A DNA stretch of 5,839 nt from Balneolaceae bacterium (GTDB lineage Bacteria; Bacteroidota; Rhodothermia; Balneolales; Balneolaceae): the NCBI GenBank assembly GCA_007127395.1, contig SKZL01000357.1, positions 1 through 5,839 on the forward strand, given 5' to 3'. Of this stretch, positions 1 through 5,839 are shown one piece after another. How positions within the stretch are numbered: the stretch's first letter is position 1; each line of letters starts with the position of its first letter. A model generated the notes under the pieces. That model was not told the DNA's origin, ran no database searches, and saw only the letters and a program-made list of their open reading frames with translations. Both the position numbers and the translations under genes were made by a program.

Positions 1-465
1 GGGTCATTCATATTTTTGGGTTTAACTGATTTTTTTGACGGTTATCTGGCGCGTAAATGGAATCAGGTAACACAATTGGGTTCAATGCTGGACTCGATTG
101 CTGATATAGCATACTACCTTGCGGCAGCTTACTTTTTGATTGTCCTTTTTCCCACTTATCTGAAGCCAAATCTTCCTTTTTTCTACATACTACTGGTGCT
201 TTTTGCCTCATCGGTTATTGTATCCAAATTAAAGCTTGGAAAAGTATTGATTCTGCACACTCACTTAAGCAGGTTGTCCGGGGTGCTGGTATTTTTCGCA
301 TTTTTAGCGTCATTTTCTATGGACACTACCCTTATGATCAGAGTGATCATTATTCTCTATACGGTCGCATTTATAGAAAGTACGATAATCATACTGATGT
401 ATGGACTGGTAGATCCGGATACCCGCTCAATTTTTCATTTGAAAGAGAGGGTAATCAGAAAGTAA
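1..465 (+). CDS. CDP-alcohol phosphatidyltransferase family protein, 3' part (5' end outside window)
   Basis: An integral membrane enzyme that transfers a phosphatidyl-type group from a CDP-linked lipid to an alcohol, releasing CMP; this is the family role and the acceptor is unknown. Frame 1 is open from the first base, so the TTG at 16 is internal. In the visible 154 residues the complete family signature D-x2-D-G-x2-A-R-x8-G-x3-D-x3-D is present: D10, D13-G14, A17-R18, G27, D31 and D35, the four metal/CDP-binding aspartates. About four hydrophobic helices follow, near residues 36-50, 60-74, 93-106 and 112-136, then a short charged tail ending in RVIRK. The missing N-terminus should hold the first one or two helices. 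The motif resembles that of PgsA-like enzymes, but the rest does not let me choose among PgsA, PssA or inositol-type members. The next gene starts about 16 bp downstream, suggesting cotranscription. Confidence 0.9.
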   Translation, partial: GSFIFLGLTDFFDGYLARKWNQVTQLGSMLDSIADIAYYLAAAYFLIVLFPTYLKPNLPFFYILLVLFASSVIVSKLKLGKVLILHTHLSRLSGVLVFFAFLASFSMDTTLMIRVIIILYTVAFIESTIIILMYGLVDPDTRSIFHLKERVIRK

Positions 466-476
466 TTATCTATTTT

Positions 477-481
477 AGAGG
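477..481 (+). promoter_or_regulatory. AGAGG Shine-Dalgarno-like site next to an ambiguous start
   Basis: AGAGG directly abuts the TTG at 482, with zero spacing, which is too close for normal use of that codon. The spacing fits the in-frame ATT at 488 better (6 nt). Another in-frame candidate is GTG at 509, preceded by a weak AGAAG. An in-frame stop (TAG, 476-478) overlaps this site and rules out any earlier start. All choices fall before the FAD-binding fold, so only the first few residues are uncertain. Confidence 0.3.
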
Positions 482-2122
482 TTGAATATTCACTCAAATC
501 AGAAGAGTGTGCCTGAACAGAGCATCATAAGAAGTGAAGTTATCATAGCAGGTGGCGGGTTGGCCGGTATTGCGACAGCGATTGAACTACTGGATCACGA
601 TCTGAAGGTGACAATCATCGACAGGGATCAGCAAGAGAGTTTTGGGGGGCTTGCAAAGGAGTCGTTTGGCGGAATCTGTATGATTGGCACCCCTGAGCAG
701 AGACGGATGGGGATATCAGACAGCCCTGAACTGGCTTTAAAAGACTGGTACTCCTTTGCGGAGTTTGAGCATGATGCCATCTGGCCTAAAAAATGGGCAG
801 AATACTATGTAAATCATTCGATAGATGGGATTTATGAGTGGTTAAAAAGAAGAGATGTCAGTTTTTTGAGTATGGTAAACTGGCCGGAAAGGGGTCTTTT
901 TGTACCGGGCAACTCTGTTCCAAGATGGCATATTGTGTGGGGTACAGGCAAAGGGCTGGTCGATCCGCTGGTCGATTGCCTCATGCACCATCCGAATTCG
1001 GGAAATTTGCAGTTGATCTTTGAACATCGGGTCACAGAGCTGATATCAGATGGCGATAAAGTGACAGGATGTGTTGTCCTTTGTGAACAAACAGGGACTG
1101 AGATCCACTTTGAAGCAAATGCAGTTGTTGTGGCGGCAGGAGGGATTTGCGGTGACCTGGATCTTGTTAAAAAGCATTGGTACCCCGATTGGGGGGAACC
1201 GCCTGAAAAATTACTAACCGGTTCACATAAGTATGCTGATGGTGATATGCATGAGCAGGTTGAAGAAGTGGGTGGGAATATCACACATCTGGAGAAGCAG
1301 TTCCACTATGCTGCGGGTATTCATCATCCGAAGCCAAGAAAACCGCATCACGGATTGAGTTTAATCCCGCCAAAATCTGCTTTGTGGGTGAATGCTAATG
1401 GAAAAAGAATTGGTCCGGTTCCCCTGATCACCGCTTATGATACACGCTACCTTGTGGAGCAAATTTGCCGGCAACCGGGCGGGTTTTCGTGGCAAGTATT
1501 GAATCGTAAGATTATGGAACGCGAACTTGCAGTTTCCGGCGCAGAATATATGACCGATTTCAGGGATAAAAAGAAGCTGGGCGTGATCAGGACTTTGATT
1601 TTTGGTAACAAGCCACTTACAGATCGATTATTATCAGAAAGCGAGGATATTGTAACGGCAAACTCAATAGAGGAGTTGGTTGGCAAGATGAATGAGATTA
1701 ACGGTGAATATCGTGTAGACCCTAAACTTCTGGAAGCTGAAGTAAAACAGTTTGATGGCAACATCGACAGGGGGAAAAAATATATGAATGATGACCAGCT
1801 TCGAAGGATTGCCCATCTGCGTCAGTTTGTCGGTGACAGGCTGCGAACCTGTAAGTTTCAGAAAATTGATGATTCAGGAGCGTACCCATTAATTGCAATC
1901 AGGGAGTTTATTCTGGCCAGGAAGAGCCTTGGGGGTATTCAGACCGATCTGAATTCATCTGTTTTGAAGCCAGACGGAGAACCTGTTGAGGGATTGTTTG
2001 CAGTAGGTGAAGCCGCCGGTTTTGGGGGTGGCGGAATTCATGGGTTACGATCACTTGAAGGTACGTTTCTGGGTAGTTGTATCTTAACCGGCAGGGCTGC
2101 GGGAATGGCAATTGCCGGATAA
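482..2122 (+). CDS. FAD-binding dehydrogenase (fumarate reductase / ketosteroid dehydrogenase-like flavoprotein)
   Basis: A soluble flavoprotein oxidoreductase of 546 residues, close to the roughly 550 usual for the family I recognise as 'putative FAD-binding dehydrogenase' (PRK12834 type, from memory). The N-terminal Rossmann dinucleotide site is VIIAGGGLAG, with GxGxxG at residues 24-29, followed by the acidic strand end TIIDRD. The family block SFGGICMIGTPEQRRMG follows, then NSVPRWHIVWGTG near residues 144-156. At the C-terminus a GGIQTDL block (from 484) leads to GEAAGFGGGGIHG (509-521), which closes over the flavin. No signal peptide or membrane segment is visible. The superfamily removes or adds hydrogen across C-C bonds next to a carbonyl; the substrate here is unknown. 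The start is non-ATG: TTG 482 is used here, GTG 509 is a reasonable alternative. It sits 16 bp after the phosphatidyltransferase gene and 67 bp before the ThDP enzyme, probably in one transcription unit. Confidence 0.9.
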   Translation: MNIHSNQKSVPEQSIIRSEVIIAGGGLAGIATAIELLDHDLKVTIIDRDQQESFGGLAKESFGGICMIGTPEQRRMGISDSPELALKDWYSFAEFEHDAIWPKKWAEYYVNHSIDGIYEWLKRRDVSFLSMVNWPERGLFVPGNSVPRWHIVWGTGKGLVDPLVDCLMHHPNSGNLQLIFEHRVTELISDGDKVTGCVVLCEQTGTEIHFEANAVVVAAGGICGDLDLVKKHWYPDWGEPPEKLLTGSHKYADGDMHEQVEEVGGNITHLEKQFHYAAGIHHPKPRKPHHGLSLIPPKSALWVNANGKRIGPVPLITAYDTRYLVEQICRQPGGFSWQVLNRKIMERELAVSGAEYMTDFRDKKKLGVIRTLIFGNKPLTDRLLSESEDIVTANSIEELVGKMNEINGEYRVDPKLLEAEVKQFDGNIDRGKKYMNDDQLRRIAHLRQFVGDRLRTCKFQKIDDSGAYPLIAIREFILARKSLGGIQTDLNSSVLKPDGEPVEGLFAVGEAAGFGGGGIHGLRSLEGTFLGSCILTGRAAGMAIAG

Positions 2123-2189
2123 TCAAGTTCAGTTTGAAAAATTCTAAGTAAAAGTTTTATTCTATTGTATTACAAATAATTAAGATATT
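2123..2189 (+). promoter_or_regulatory. AT-rich spacer with weak promoter-like elements and a short palindrome
   Basis: This 67-bp gap is the largest within the plus-strand cluster. TTGAAA (2134-2139) and TATTCT (2158-2163) are spaced 18 bp apart and match the sigma-70 consensus 5/6 and 4/6. A perfect 11-nt palindrome, TTGTA-T-TACAA, lies at 2165-2175, 14 bp before the ATG, where an operator could sit. No Shine-Dalgarno sequence precedes the ATG. In DNA this AT-rich such matches arise easily by chance, so an internal promoter is only a possibility. Confidence 0.2.
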
Positions 2190-3923
2190 ATGAAAAAGAC
2201 AGGGGCTTGGCTTACCGTTTACGCATTGGAGCAGGTTGGGGTGACACATACGTTTGGAATACCGGGTGTTCACAATACCGAGATTTATGATGAATTGAAT
2301 AAGTCAAAATCGATTAAACCTGTGTTGGTAACACATGAGTGCGGAGGTGCTTTTATGGCCGATGCGATTAGCAGAACCACGGATCAGATTGGTTGTATGG
2401 TTATTGTACCCGCAGCGGGGCTGACACATGCGCTTAGCGGCATCGGTGAAGCATATCTGGCCGGTATTCCGATGTTGATCATATCCGGGGGTATCCGTAC
2501 AGATACAGGTAGATCGTACCAGCTTCATGACATAGATCAGCATAAAATATTGGCAGGGATTACGAAAAAAAGTTATAAAGCAGAATCACAGAGTGAAATA
2601 GTTCCGATGATATTTGACGCGGTTCAAACAGCCAAAGAGGGTGAACCGGGACCTGTTTTTGTTGAAATCCCTGTAAATTTGCAGCTTTTTAAGGGTGAAA
2701 TTAATGATCTGCCGGTATATCAAGAGAGGAAAAAAAGTCTGCAGGCTGACAAGACGGCCATTCTGAAAGCAGCAGAGTTGCTGACCGGAGCATCTTCTCC
2801 CGGAATATTTGCCGGATGGGGTGCGAAGGAGGCTACAGAGGAGCTCATTCAACTTGCCGAACTGCTTGGGGCTCCGGTGGCAACCACGCTTCAGGGCTTG
2901 AGTGTTTTTCCGGGCAACCATCCGTTACATACAGGAATGGGCATCGGTAAATACGCCGTACCTGCTTCTGAATCAGCATTTAAAACGTGTGATTGCCTGC
3001 TGGCTGTGGGTGCCCGTTTTGGTGAAATTGCCACCGGAAGTTTTGGGATGGAGGTTCCTGAAAAATTGATTCATATCGATATCAACCGGGATGTTTTTAA
3101 CAAAAATTATCCCGCTGATGTCGTTATTCATGCAGATGCAAAAGAGGCTTTAGAGTTATTACTGTCAGTAATTAAGGGTGGGTCAAAAGTGTCAGAGAGA
3201 AGTGTAGCCGTTAAAGCTCTGATTCTTTCAGAAAAAAAATCTTATAAAAACGAGTGGGCTGATCACCTGAGTAATGATCGCGTAAATCCGGCGCTTTTCT
3301 TTCAGGCATTGAGGGAAGAGTTGGATGATGACGCAATCATTGTTGCAGACGATGGAAATCACACATTTCTGACAGCTGAATTGATGGAAATCCGAAAATC
3401 AAAACATTTTATTTCACCGACCGATTTTAATTGTATGGGATATTGTGTTCCTGCCTCGATAGGTGCAAAGTTTGGGAATCGCAACAAGCAGGTCGTTGGA
3501 ATAGCCGGCGATGGTGCGTTTCTGATGACCGGAATGGAGTTGATTACGGCTGTTATGAATCAACTTGGCGTTATCATAACTGTTTTTAACGACGGTGAAC
3601 TCTCACAAATATCACAAGGCCAGCAGATTCCATATAATCGTAAGGTCTGTACTGAGCTGGGTCAAATTAATGTAGAGGGAGTGGCTATTGCAATCGGAGC
3701 TGAATATTTGAAGATGAATAAGAACAGTGAAATTGAGGATACAATCCGAAAAGCAGTAATATTGGCAGGAGAGGGGAAAGTGGTGATTCTGGATATTATG
3801 GTTGATTATTCAAAGAAGACACGGTTTACGAAAGGTATTGTAAGTACAAATCTGGGCAGATTTCCCTTTCGAGAGAAGATGAGATTTATTGGCCGGGCAA
3901 TGAAGAGAAAGATCTCAGGTTGA
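2190..3923 (+). CDS. Thiamine-diphosphate-binding enzyme, acetolactate synthase-like
   Basis: A 577-residue cytoplasmic ThDP enzyme with the usual three-domain layout. Residues about 1-165 form the N-terminal pyrimidine-binding domain, with the activating glutamate at E50 in VTHECGGAF and the GEPGPVFVEIP block. Residues about 190-325 form the central domain. Residues about 375-535 form the diphosphate-binding domain, with GDG at 440-442. The second metal ligand, normally the last Asn of the GDG-x(n)-NN motif, is Asp here (N467-D468, 27 residues after D441). The family makes or breaks C-C bonds next to a carbonyl (acetolactate synthase, glyoxylate carboligase, oxalyl-CoA decarboxylase, IolD). 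No small-subunit gene adjoins it, so a true IlvB is unlikely and the substrate is unknown. A basic tail of about 38 residues (540-577) ends in AMKRKISG. The ATG start fits the family's short N-terminus. Pairing with the upstream flavin dehydrogenase suggests a shared pathway. Confidence 0.9.
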   Translation: MKKTGAWLTVYALEQVGVTHTFGIPGVHNTEIYDELNKSKSIKPVLVTHECGGAFMADAISRTTDQIGCMVIVPAAGLTHALSGIGEAYLAGIPMLIISGGIRTDTGRSYQLHDIDQHKILAGITKKSYKAESQSEIVPMIFDAVQTAKEGEPGPVFVEIPVNLQLFKGEINDLPVYQERKKSLQADKTAILKAAELLTGASSPGIFAGWGAKEATEELIQLAELLGAPVATTLQGLSVFPGNHPLHTGMGIGKYAVPASESAFKTCDCLLAVGARFGEIATGSFGMEVPEKLIHIDINRDVFNKNYPADVVIHADAKEALELLLSVIKGGSKVSERSVAVKALILSEKKSYKNEWADHLSNDRVNPALFFQALREELDDDAIIVADDGNHTFLTAELMEIRKSKHFISPTDFNCMGYCVPASIGAKFGNRNKQVVGIAGDGAFLMTGMELITAVMNQLGVIITVFNDGELSQISQGQQIPYNRKVCTELGQINVEGVAIAIGAEYLKMNKNSEIEDTIRKAVILAGEGKVVILDIMVDYSKKTRFTKGIVSTNLGRFPFREKMRFIGRAMKRKISG

Positions 3924-4082
3924 TTTTGATTTATTCATCTTTCAACAAATGTTATCATTTTGACAGGGTAGACTGACAAGAACCGATCCACTGCTTTCTG
4001 TTTCGTTATTTACTTAAAATGGCAGAGCAACAGTTACGGCTAATACAGAAAGAAAACAAGGAATCAGTTATACAAGCTGAAA
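3924..4082. other. Convergent intergenic spacer, no clear terminator
   Basis: This 159-bp gap separates the 3' ends of the ThDP gene (plus) and the isomerase gene (minus), so a bidirectional terminator is expected. I see no GC-rich stem followed by a T-run on either strand. The best structure is CTTTCTGT (3994-4001) against ACAGAAAG (4045-4052), an 8-bp inverted repeat with a 43-nt loop, which is weak. AACTAGTT, an 8-bp palindrome, spans 4080-4087 and overlaps the isomerase stop codon. No small ORF is convincing. Confidence 0.5.
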
Positions 4083-4838
4083 CTAGTTAGTCAAGCTTTT
4101 GAGATACTGAATACTCTGAGGAATCTGTTCCATGACAAGGCTGCTCTCATCCTCAATGAAATAGTGCTGGATTCCGATCTCTTTTGCAGCACGTAGAATA
4201 TCGGGCATATCCAGTTCACCGGTACCCAGCACAACATTATATTCAGGATCGGTAAGCCCTGTCAGATTTTTTTCGATTCCCGGTTTCATGTCTTTCAGAT
4301 GCAGGGAGACAAATCTGTCTCCATATATTCTTAACAAATCGGCAGGATTTCCGCCCCCAAAATAAACCCAAAAAATATCCAGTTGAAAAGAGACATATTC
4401 AGGGTTTGTGTTCTGAATCATAAAATCAAGAAGGGTACCGTCTTCATGTTCCAGCATCTCGTAACCATGAAAATGATATTTAAAAGTAAGGCCATGCTCC
4501 TTGAGCATTTTTCCGGCTGTGTTAAAATCATCAACTGCTTTGCTGGCCTCATTATATCCGAAGCTTCCGACCTGATGTGGAATCCAGGATAACATGACAA
4601 ACTTTGCTCCAAGTTCATTAGCCCTTTCCGCTACTTCGGTGGTATTGTTAACAATCTGATCATAGCCGGCCCCGGTGGAGGGGATCGTTAGGCCGCGCGC
4701 TTCAACCATTTGCCGGAACTCTTGAGGCGATAGCCCCTGACTTGGGCCGCCCTCAATTTCAGTGATTCCCATTTCTGCGATTTTATCGAGGGTTGCTTCC
4801 AGTCCGATTTCAGGAATGATGTTTCTAAATGAGTACAT
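4083..4838 (-). CDS. Sugar phosphate isomerase/epimerase-like TIM-barrel protein (xylose isomerase-like)
   Basis: A metal-dependent TIM-barrel protein of the xylose isomerase-like superfamily (IolE/IolI relatives), 251 residues from the ATG at 4838. Candidate metal and catalytic residues lie on successive strands: H122, H124 and E127 in YHFHGYEM, D154 in FQLDIFW, H180 in SLHLKDM, and E229 in YFIEDES. The GTGELDMPDIL block (205-215) is typical. Family members isomerise or epimerise sugars; in Bacteroidota many secreted members act on 3-keto-sugars beside Gfo/Idh/MocA oxidoreductases, but no such partner is in this window. An AGGAG site lies 5 nt before this ATG, yet the start cuts the family's first strand: codons upstream in the same frame add EIGVQ before MYSFRN. 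The longer frame has no standard start codon and appears frameshifted from a signal peptide starting at 4962. It is thus either a cytoplasmic short form or a damaged secreted protein. Confidence 0.85.
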   Translation of the reverse strand: MYSFRNIIPEIGLEATLDKIAEMGITEIEGGPSQGLSPQEFRQMVEARGLTIPSTGAGYDQIVNNTTEVAERANELGAKFVMLSWIPHQVGSFGYNEASKAVDDFNTAGKMLKEHGLTFKYHFHGYEMLEHEDGTLLDFMIQNTNPEYVSFQLDIFWVYFGGGNPADLLRIYGDRFVSLHLKDMKPGIEKNLTGLTDPEYNVVLGTGELDMPDILRAAKEIGIQHYFIEDESSLVMEQIPQSIQYLKSLTN

Positions 4839-4962
4839 TTGTACTCCTATTTCACCTGTGAAAATGGGTTCCTGGTTTGATTCAATCGTTAAATCACTGA
4901 CTCCTTGCAGTGAGTAAACACCAAGGATGAAATAGAATGAAGAGAGTGAAAAGTCGTTTCAT
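4839..4962 (-). pseudogene. Frameshifted signal-peptide leader of the isomerase gene
   Basis: Reading upstream from the isomerase ATG in the same frame, sense codons continue to a TGA at 4961-4959. They encode a hydrophobic stretch (FYFILGVYSLQG), a polar linker (SNQEPIFTGE) and then IGVQ, the start of the barrel. There is no ATG, GTG or TTG in that stretch. In the neighbouring frame, ATG at 4962 opens MKRLFTLFILF, a classic signal-peptide n- and h-region, but that frame then reads HPWCLLTARSQ and stops at 4896-4894. Removing one base between about 4958 and 4897 joins them into one leader of about 41 residues. The run of four A (plus strand, 4949-4952) is a natural slip site. This may be a real mutation or a sequencing error. 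Confidence 0.6.
4844..4848 (-). promoter_or_regulatory. AGGAG ribosome-binding-like site before the internal ATG of the isomerase
   Basis: On the minus strand AGGAG lies 5 nt upstream of the ATG at 4838, the best Shine-Dalgarno match and spacing in the window. It coincides with codons for I-G-V that are expected in the full-length protein, so it may be accidental. If it works, it would allow a leaderless cytoplasmic product despite the upstream frameshift. Confidence 0.4.
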
Positions 4963-5156
4963 AGTTATTCAAAATAATTGATAAGTCAAAGTCGCAACGC
5001 AGTGTCAAACCCAATCCCGTCTTTAGAGCTTTCCTAACGTGAATTAGATGGTTCAATAAATATGATGTAGCGCCATGAGTTCGAAAATCTTTCCATCTGT
5101 TGGCAGATTTTCTAATATTCATAGTAATATATTAAATATGAGAATGACTTTTCACT
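4945..5156. repeat. 11-bp perfect inverted repeat bounding 212 bp
   Basis: AGTGAAAAGTC at 4945-4955 is repeated as its reverse complement GACTTTTCACT at 5146-5156. The inner flanks stay loosely similar (GTTTCAT against ATTCTCAT). The left copy lies inside the isomerase leader and the right copy is 5 bp from the chemoreceptor stop codon. No target-site duplication is visible and there is no ORF inside that looks real, so a decayed miniature element is only one explanation; chance is another. Confidence 0.35.
5083..5112 (-). terminator. Hairpin downstream of the chemoreceptor gene, possible weak terminator
   Basis: GAAAATCT (5083-5090) and AGATTTTC (5105-5112) form a perfect 8-bp stem around a 14-nt loop, in which CCA (5093-5095) and TGG (5101-5103) can pair further. 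It begins about 48 nt beyond the chemoreceptor stop codon on the minus strand, a plausible terminator position. The stem is AT-rich and no T-run follows, so intrinsic termination would be inefficient. Confidence 0.25.
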
Positions 5157-5160
5157 AACA

Positions 5161-5839
5161 TTAATTAAGTTCCGGCGTCATTTTCATTTTATGAATGGCA
5201 TATCTTTTCTTCATAGAACCATTTGCGTTACTTTTATTCTTCTGCTTGAAACTTGAATCGTAAGTTGAAACAATTTCATCTGTTTTTTCAAATTTGTAGA
5301 ATGAAATAGAATCTTTTAATCGACTTGCCTGTTGCATCAATTCCTCTGAAGAAGCAGCCAACTCTTCACTTGAAGCGGCACTTTCCTGGGATAACAGACT
5401 GAGCTGTTGGATCGATTGGTTGACCTGGTTTGCACCTTTACTCTGTTCATCACTTGCAACGGTTATTTCGTGTACCAGGTTGGATGTAGTTTCCATTTTC
5501 GGGATGGTTTCAAACATCACCTCACCGGCTTTTGTTACTAACTTATAAGCTGTTTCCGTTAAACCAACAATTTCACCACCAACGGTTTTACTTTTTTCGG
5601 CGAGTATCTGCACTTCCTGAGCTACCACTGCAAATCCTTTACCTGCTTCTCCTGCTCTTGCGGCTTCAATAGCTGCATTCAATGCAAGCACATTCGTTTG
5701 AAATGCGATGTCATTAATCTGATTGATTCTTTCTGTAATCCTCTTGTTGGCCTCAATAGCCTCTTTAGATTGACTGCCAACATCTTTCAGTTGAATATTA
5801 GCTTCTTTTGAGAGTGCGTTTGTTCGTTGTGCGTTTTCA
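5161..5839 (-). CDS. Methyl-accepting chemotaxis protein, C-terminal signalling domain (N-terminus outside window)
   Basis: The cytoplasmic signalling end of a chemoreceptor, which controls CheA kinase through CheW. The frame is open to the right edge (225 residues visible), so the GTG at 5691 is internal. The hallmark hairpin tip [20 protein letters not shown], followed by GFAVVAQEV, is intact. It is flanked by long heptad-patterned coiled-coil helices, including the returning helix with [16 protein letters not shown], where Glu/Gln pairs could be methylation sites. After the bundle (about SISFYKF) comes a basic, low-complexity tail of about 40 residues ending in TPELN. It does not match the NWETF-type CheR-tethering pentapeptide. 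Sensor domain, membrane segments and promoter lie beyond the window, so the ligand is unknown. It reads in the same direction as the isomerase but is 322 bp away and probably unrelated in function. Confidence 0.95.
   Translation of the reverse strand, partial: ENAQRTNALSKEANIQLKDVGSQSKEAIEANKRITERINQINDIAFQTNVLALNAAIEAARAGEAGKGFAVVAQEVQILAEKSKTVGGEIVGLTETAYKLVTKAGEVMFETIPKMETTSNLVHEITVASDEQSKGANQVNQSIQQLSLLSQESAASSEELAASSEELMQQASRLKDSISFYKFEKTDEIVSTYDSSFKQKNKSNANGSMKKRYAIHKMKMTPELN

Larger units (their letters stand above)
4839..5160. other. 322-bp spacer between isomerase and chemoreceptor genes
   Basis: The left 124 bp hold the broken isomerase leader. The remaining 198 bp (4963-5160) should contain the 3' end of the chemoreceptor transcript and the isomerase promoter. 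I see an 11-bp inverted repeat at its borders and a hairpin at 5083-5112, both listed separately. No promoter matches a consensus well; TTGACT stands upstream of ATG 4962 on the minus strand, but without a good -10. A 77-codon open frame on the minus strand (5122-4889) overlaps the leader in the third frame and has no recognisable features. Confidence 0.5.

Noticed and set aside
832..1284. 150-codon minus-strand open frame inside the FAD dehydrogenase gene
   Set aside because: It lies antisense to a strongly supported gene, with Ser/Pro/Thr/Cys-rich composition typical of a shadow frame.
2190..3923. Assignment of the ThDP enzyme as IolD in an inositol pathway with the downstream isomerase
   Set aside because: The protein is shorter than typical IolD, the isomerase is convergent and apparently of the secreted type, and no other iol gene is present.
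2190..3923. Assignment as biosynthetic acetolactate synthase IlvB
   Set aside because: No IlvN or other branched-chain amino acid genes adjoin it, and the metal motif and loop after it differ from IlvB.
3994..4052. 8-bp inverted repeat CTTTCTGT/ACAGAAAG as a bidirectional terminator
   Set aside because: The 43-nt loop, AT-rich stem and lack of a T-run make it a poor terminator, so it is only mentioned in the spacer entry.
4963..4995. TTGACT as the -35 box of an isomerase promoter on the minus strand
   Set aside because: No acceptable -10 lies 16-18 bp downstream before ATG 4962, and the Bacteroidota-type TAnnTTTG spacing also fails.
4889..5122. 77-codon minus-strand open frame in the spacer left of the chemoreceptor
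   Set aside because: It has no recognisable domain or ribosome-binding site, and it overlaps the isomerase leader in a third frame. It is most likely a chance ORF.

Overview
The window (5839 bp) holds five protein-coding genes and no RNA genes, insertion sequences or CRISPR arrays that I can see. AT-rich spacers, mostly absent Shine-Dalgarno signals, a secreted-type sugar isomerase and a soluble-type chemoreceptor end suggest a free-living member of the Bacteroidota / Balneolota-Rhodothermota group. That assignment is inferred from protein style only, with low confidence.

Left half, plus strand: the 3' end of a CDP-alcohol phosphatidyltransferase gene (1-465, cut by the window edge) is followed after 16 bp by a full-length FAD-binding dehydrogenase of the fumarate reductase / ketosteroid dehydrogenase superfamily (482-2122). 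After 67 AT-rich bp comes a full-length thiamine-diphosphate enzyme of the acetolactate synthase-like superfamily (2190-3923). The three probably form one directional cluster. A flavin dehydrogenase beside a ThDP carboligase/lyase-like enzyme suggests a small oxidation plus C-C bond pathway, but neither substrate can be read from the sequence.

Right half, minus strand: a xylose-isomerase-like TIM-barrel sugar isomerase/epimerase (4083-4838) faces the ThDP gene convergently. Its reading frame continues upstream of the first ATG and encodes the missing first beta strand plus a hydrophobic leader. A natural signal-peptide start (ATG at 4962) lies in the next frame, so the gene looks frameshifted by one base in its signal-peptide region. 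Further right, after a 322-bp spacer with an inverted repeat and a hairpin, is the C-terminal signalling part of a methyl-accepting chemotaxis protein (5161 to the edge).

I found no clear evidence of a wholly new system. The points most worth a second look are the broken isomerase leader, the uncharacterised FAD/ThDP gene pair with its variant metal-binding motif and basic tail, and the repeat-bounded spacer.
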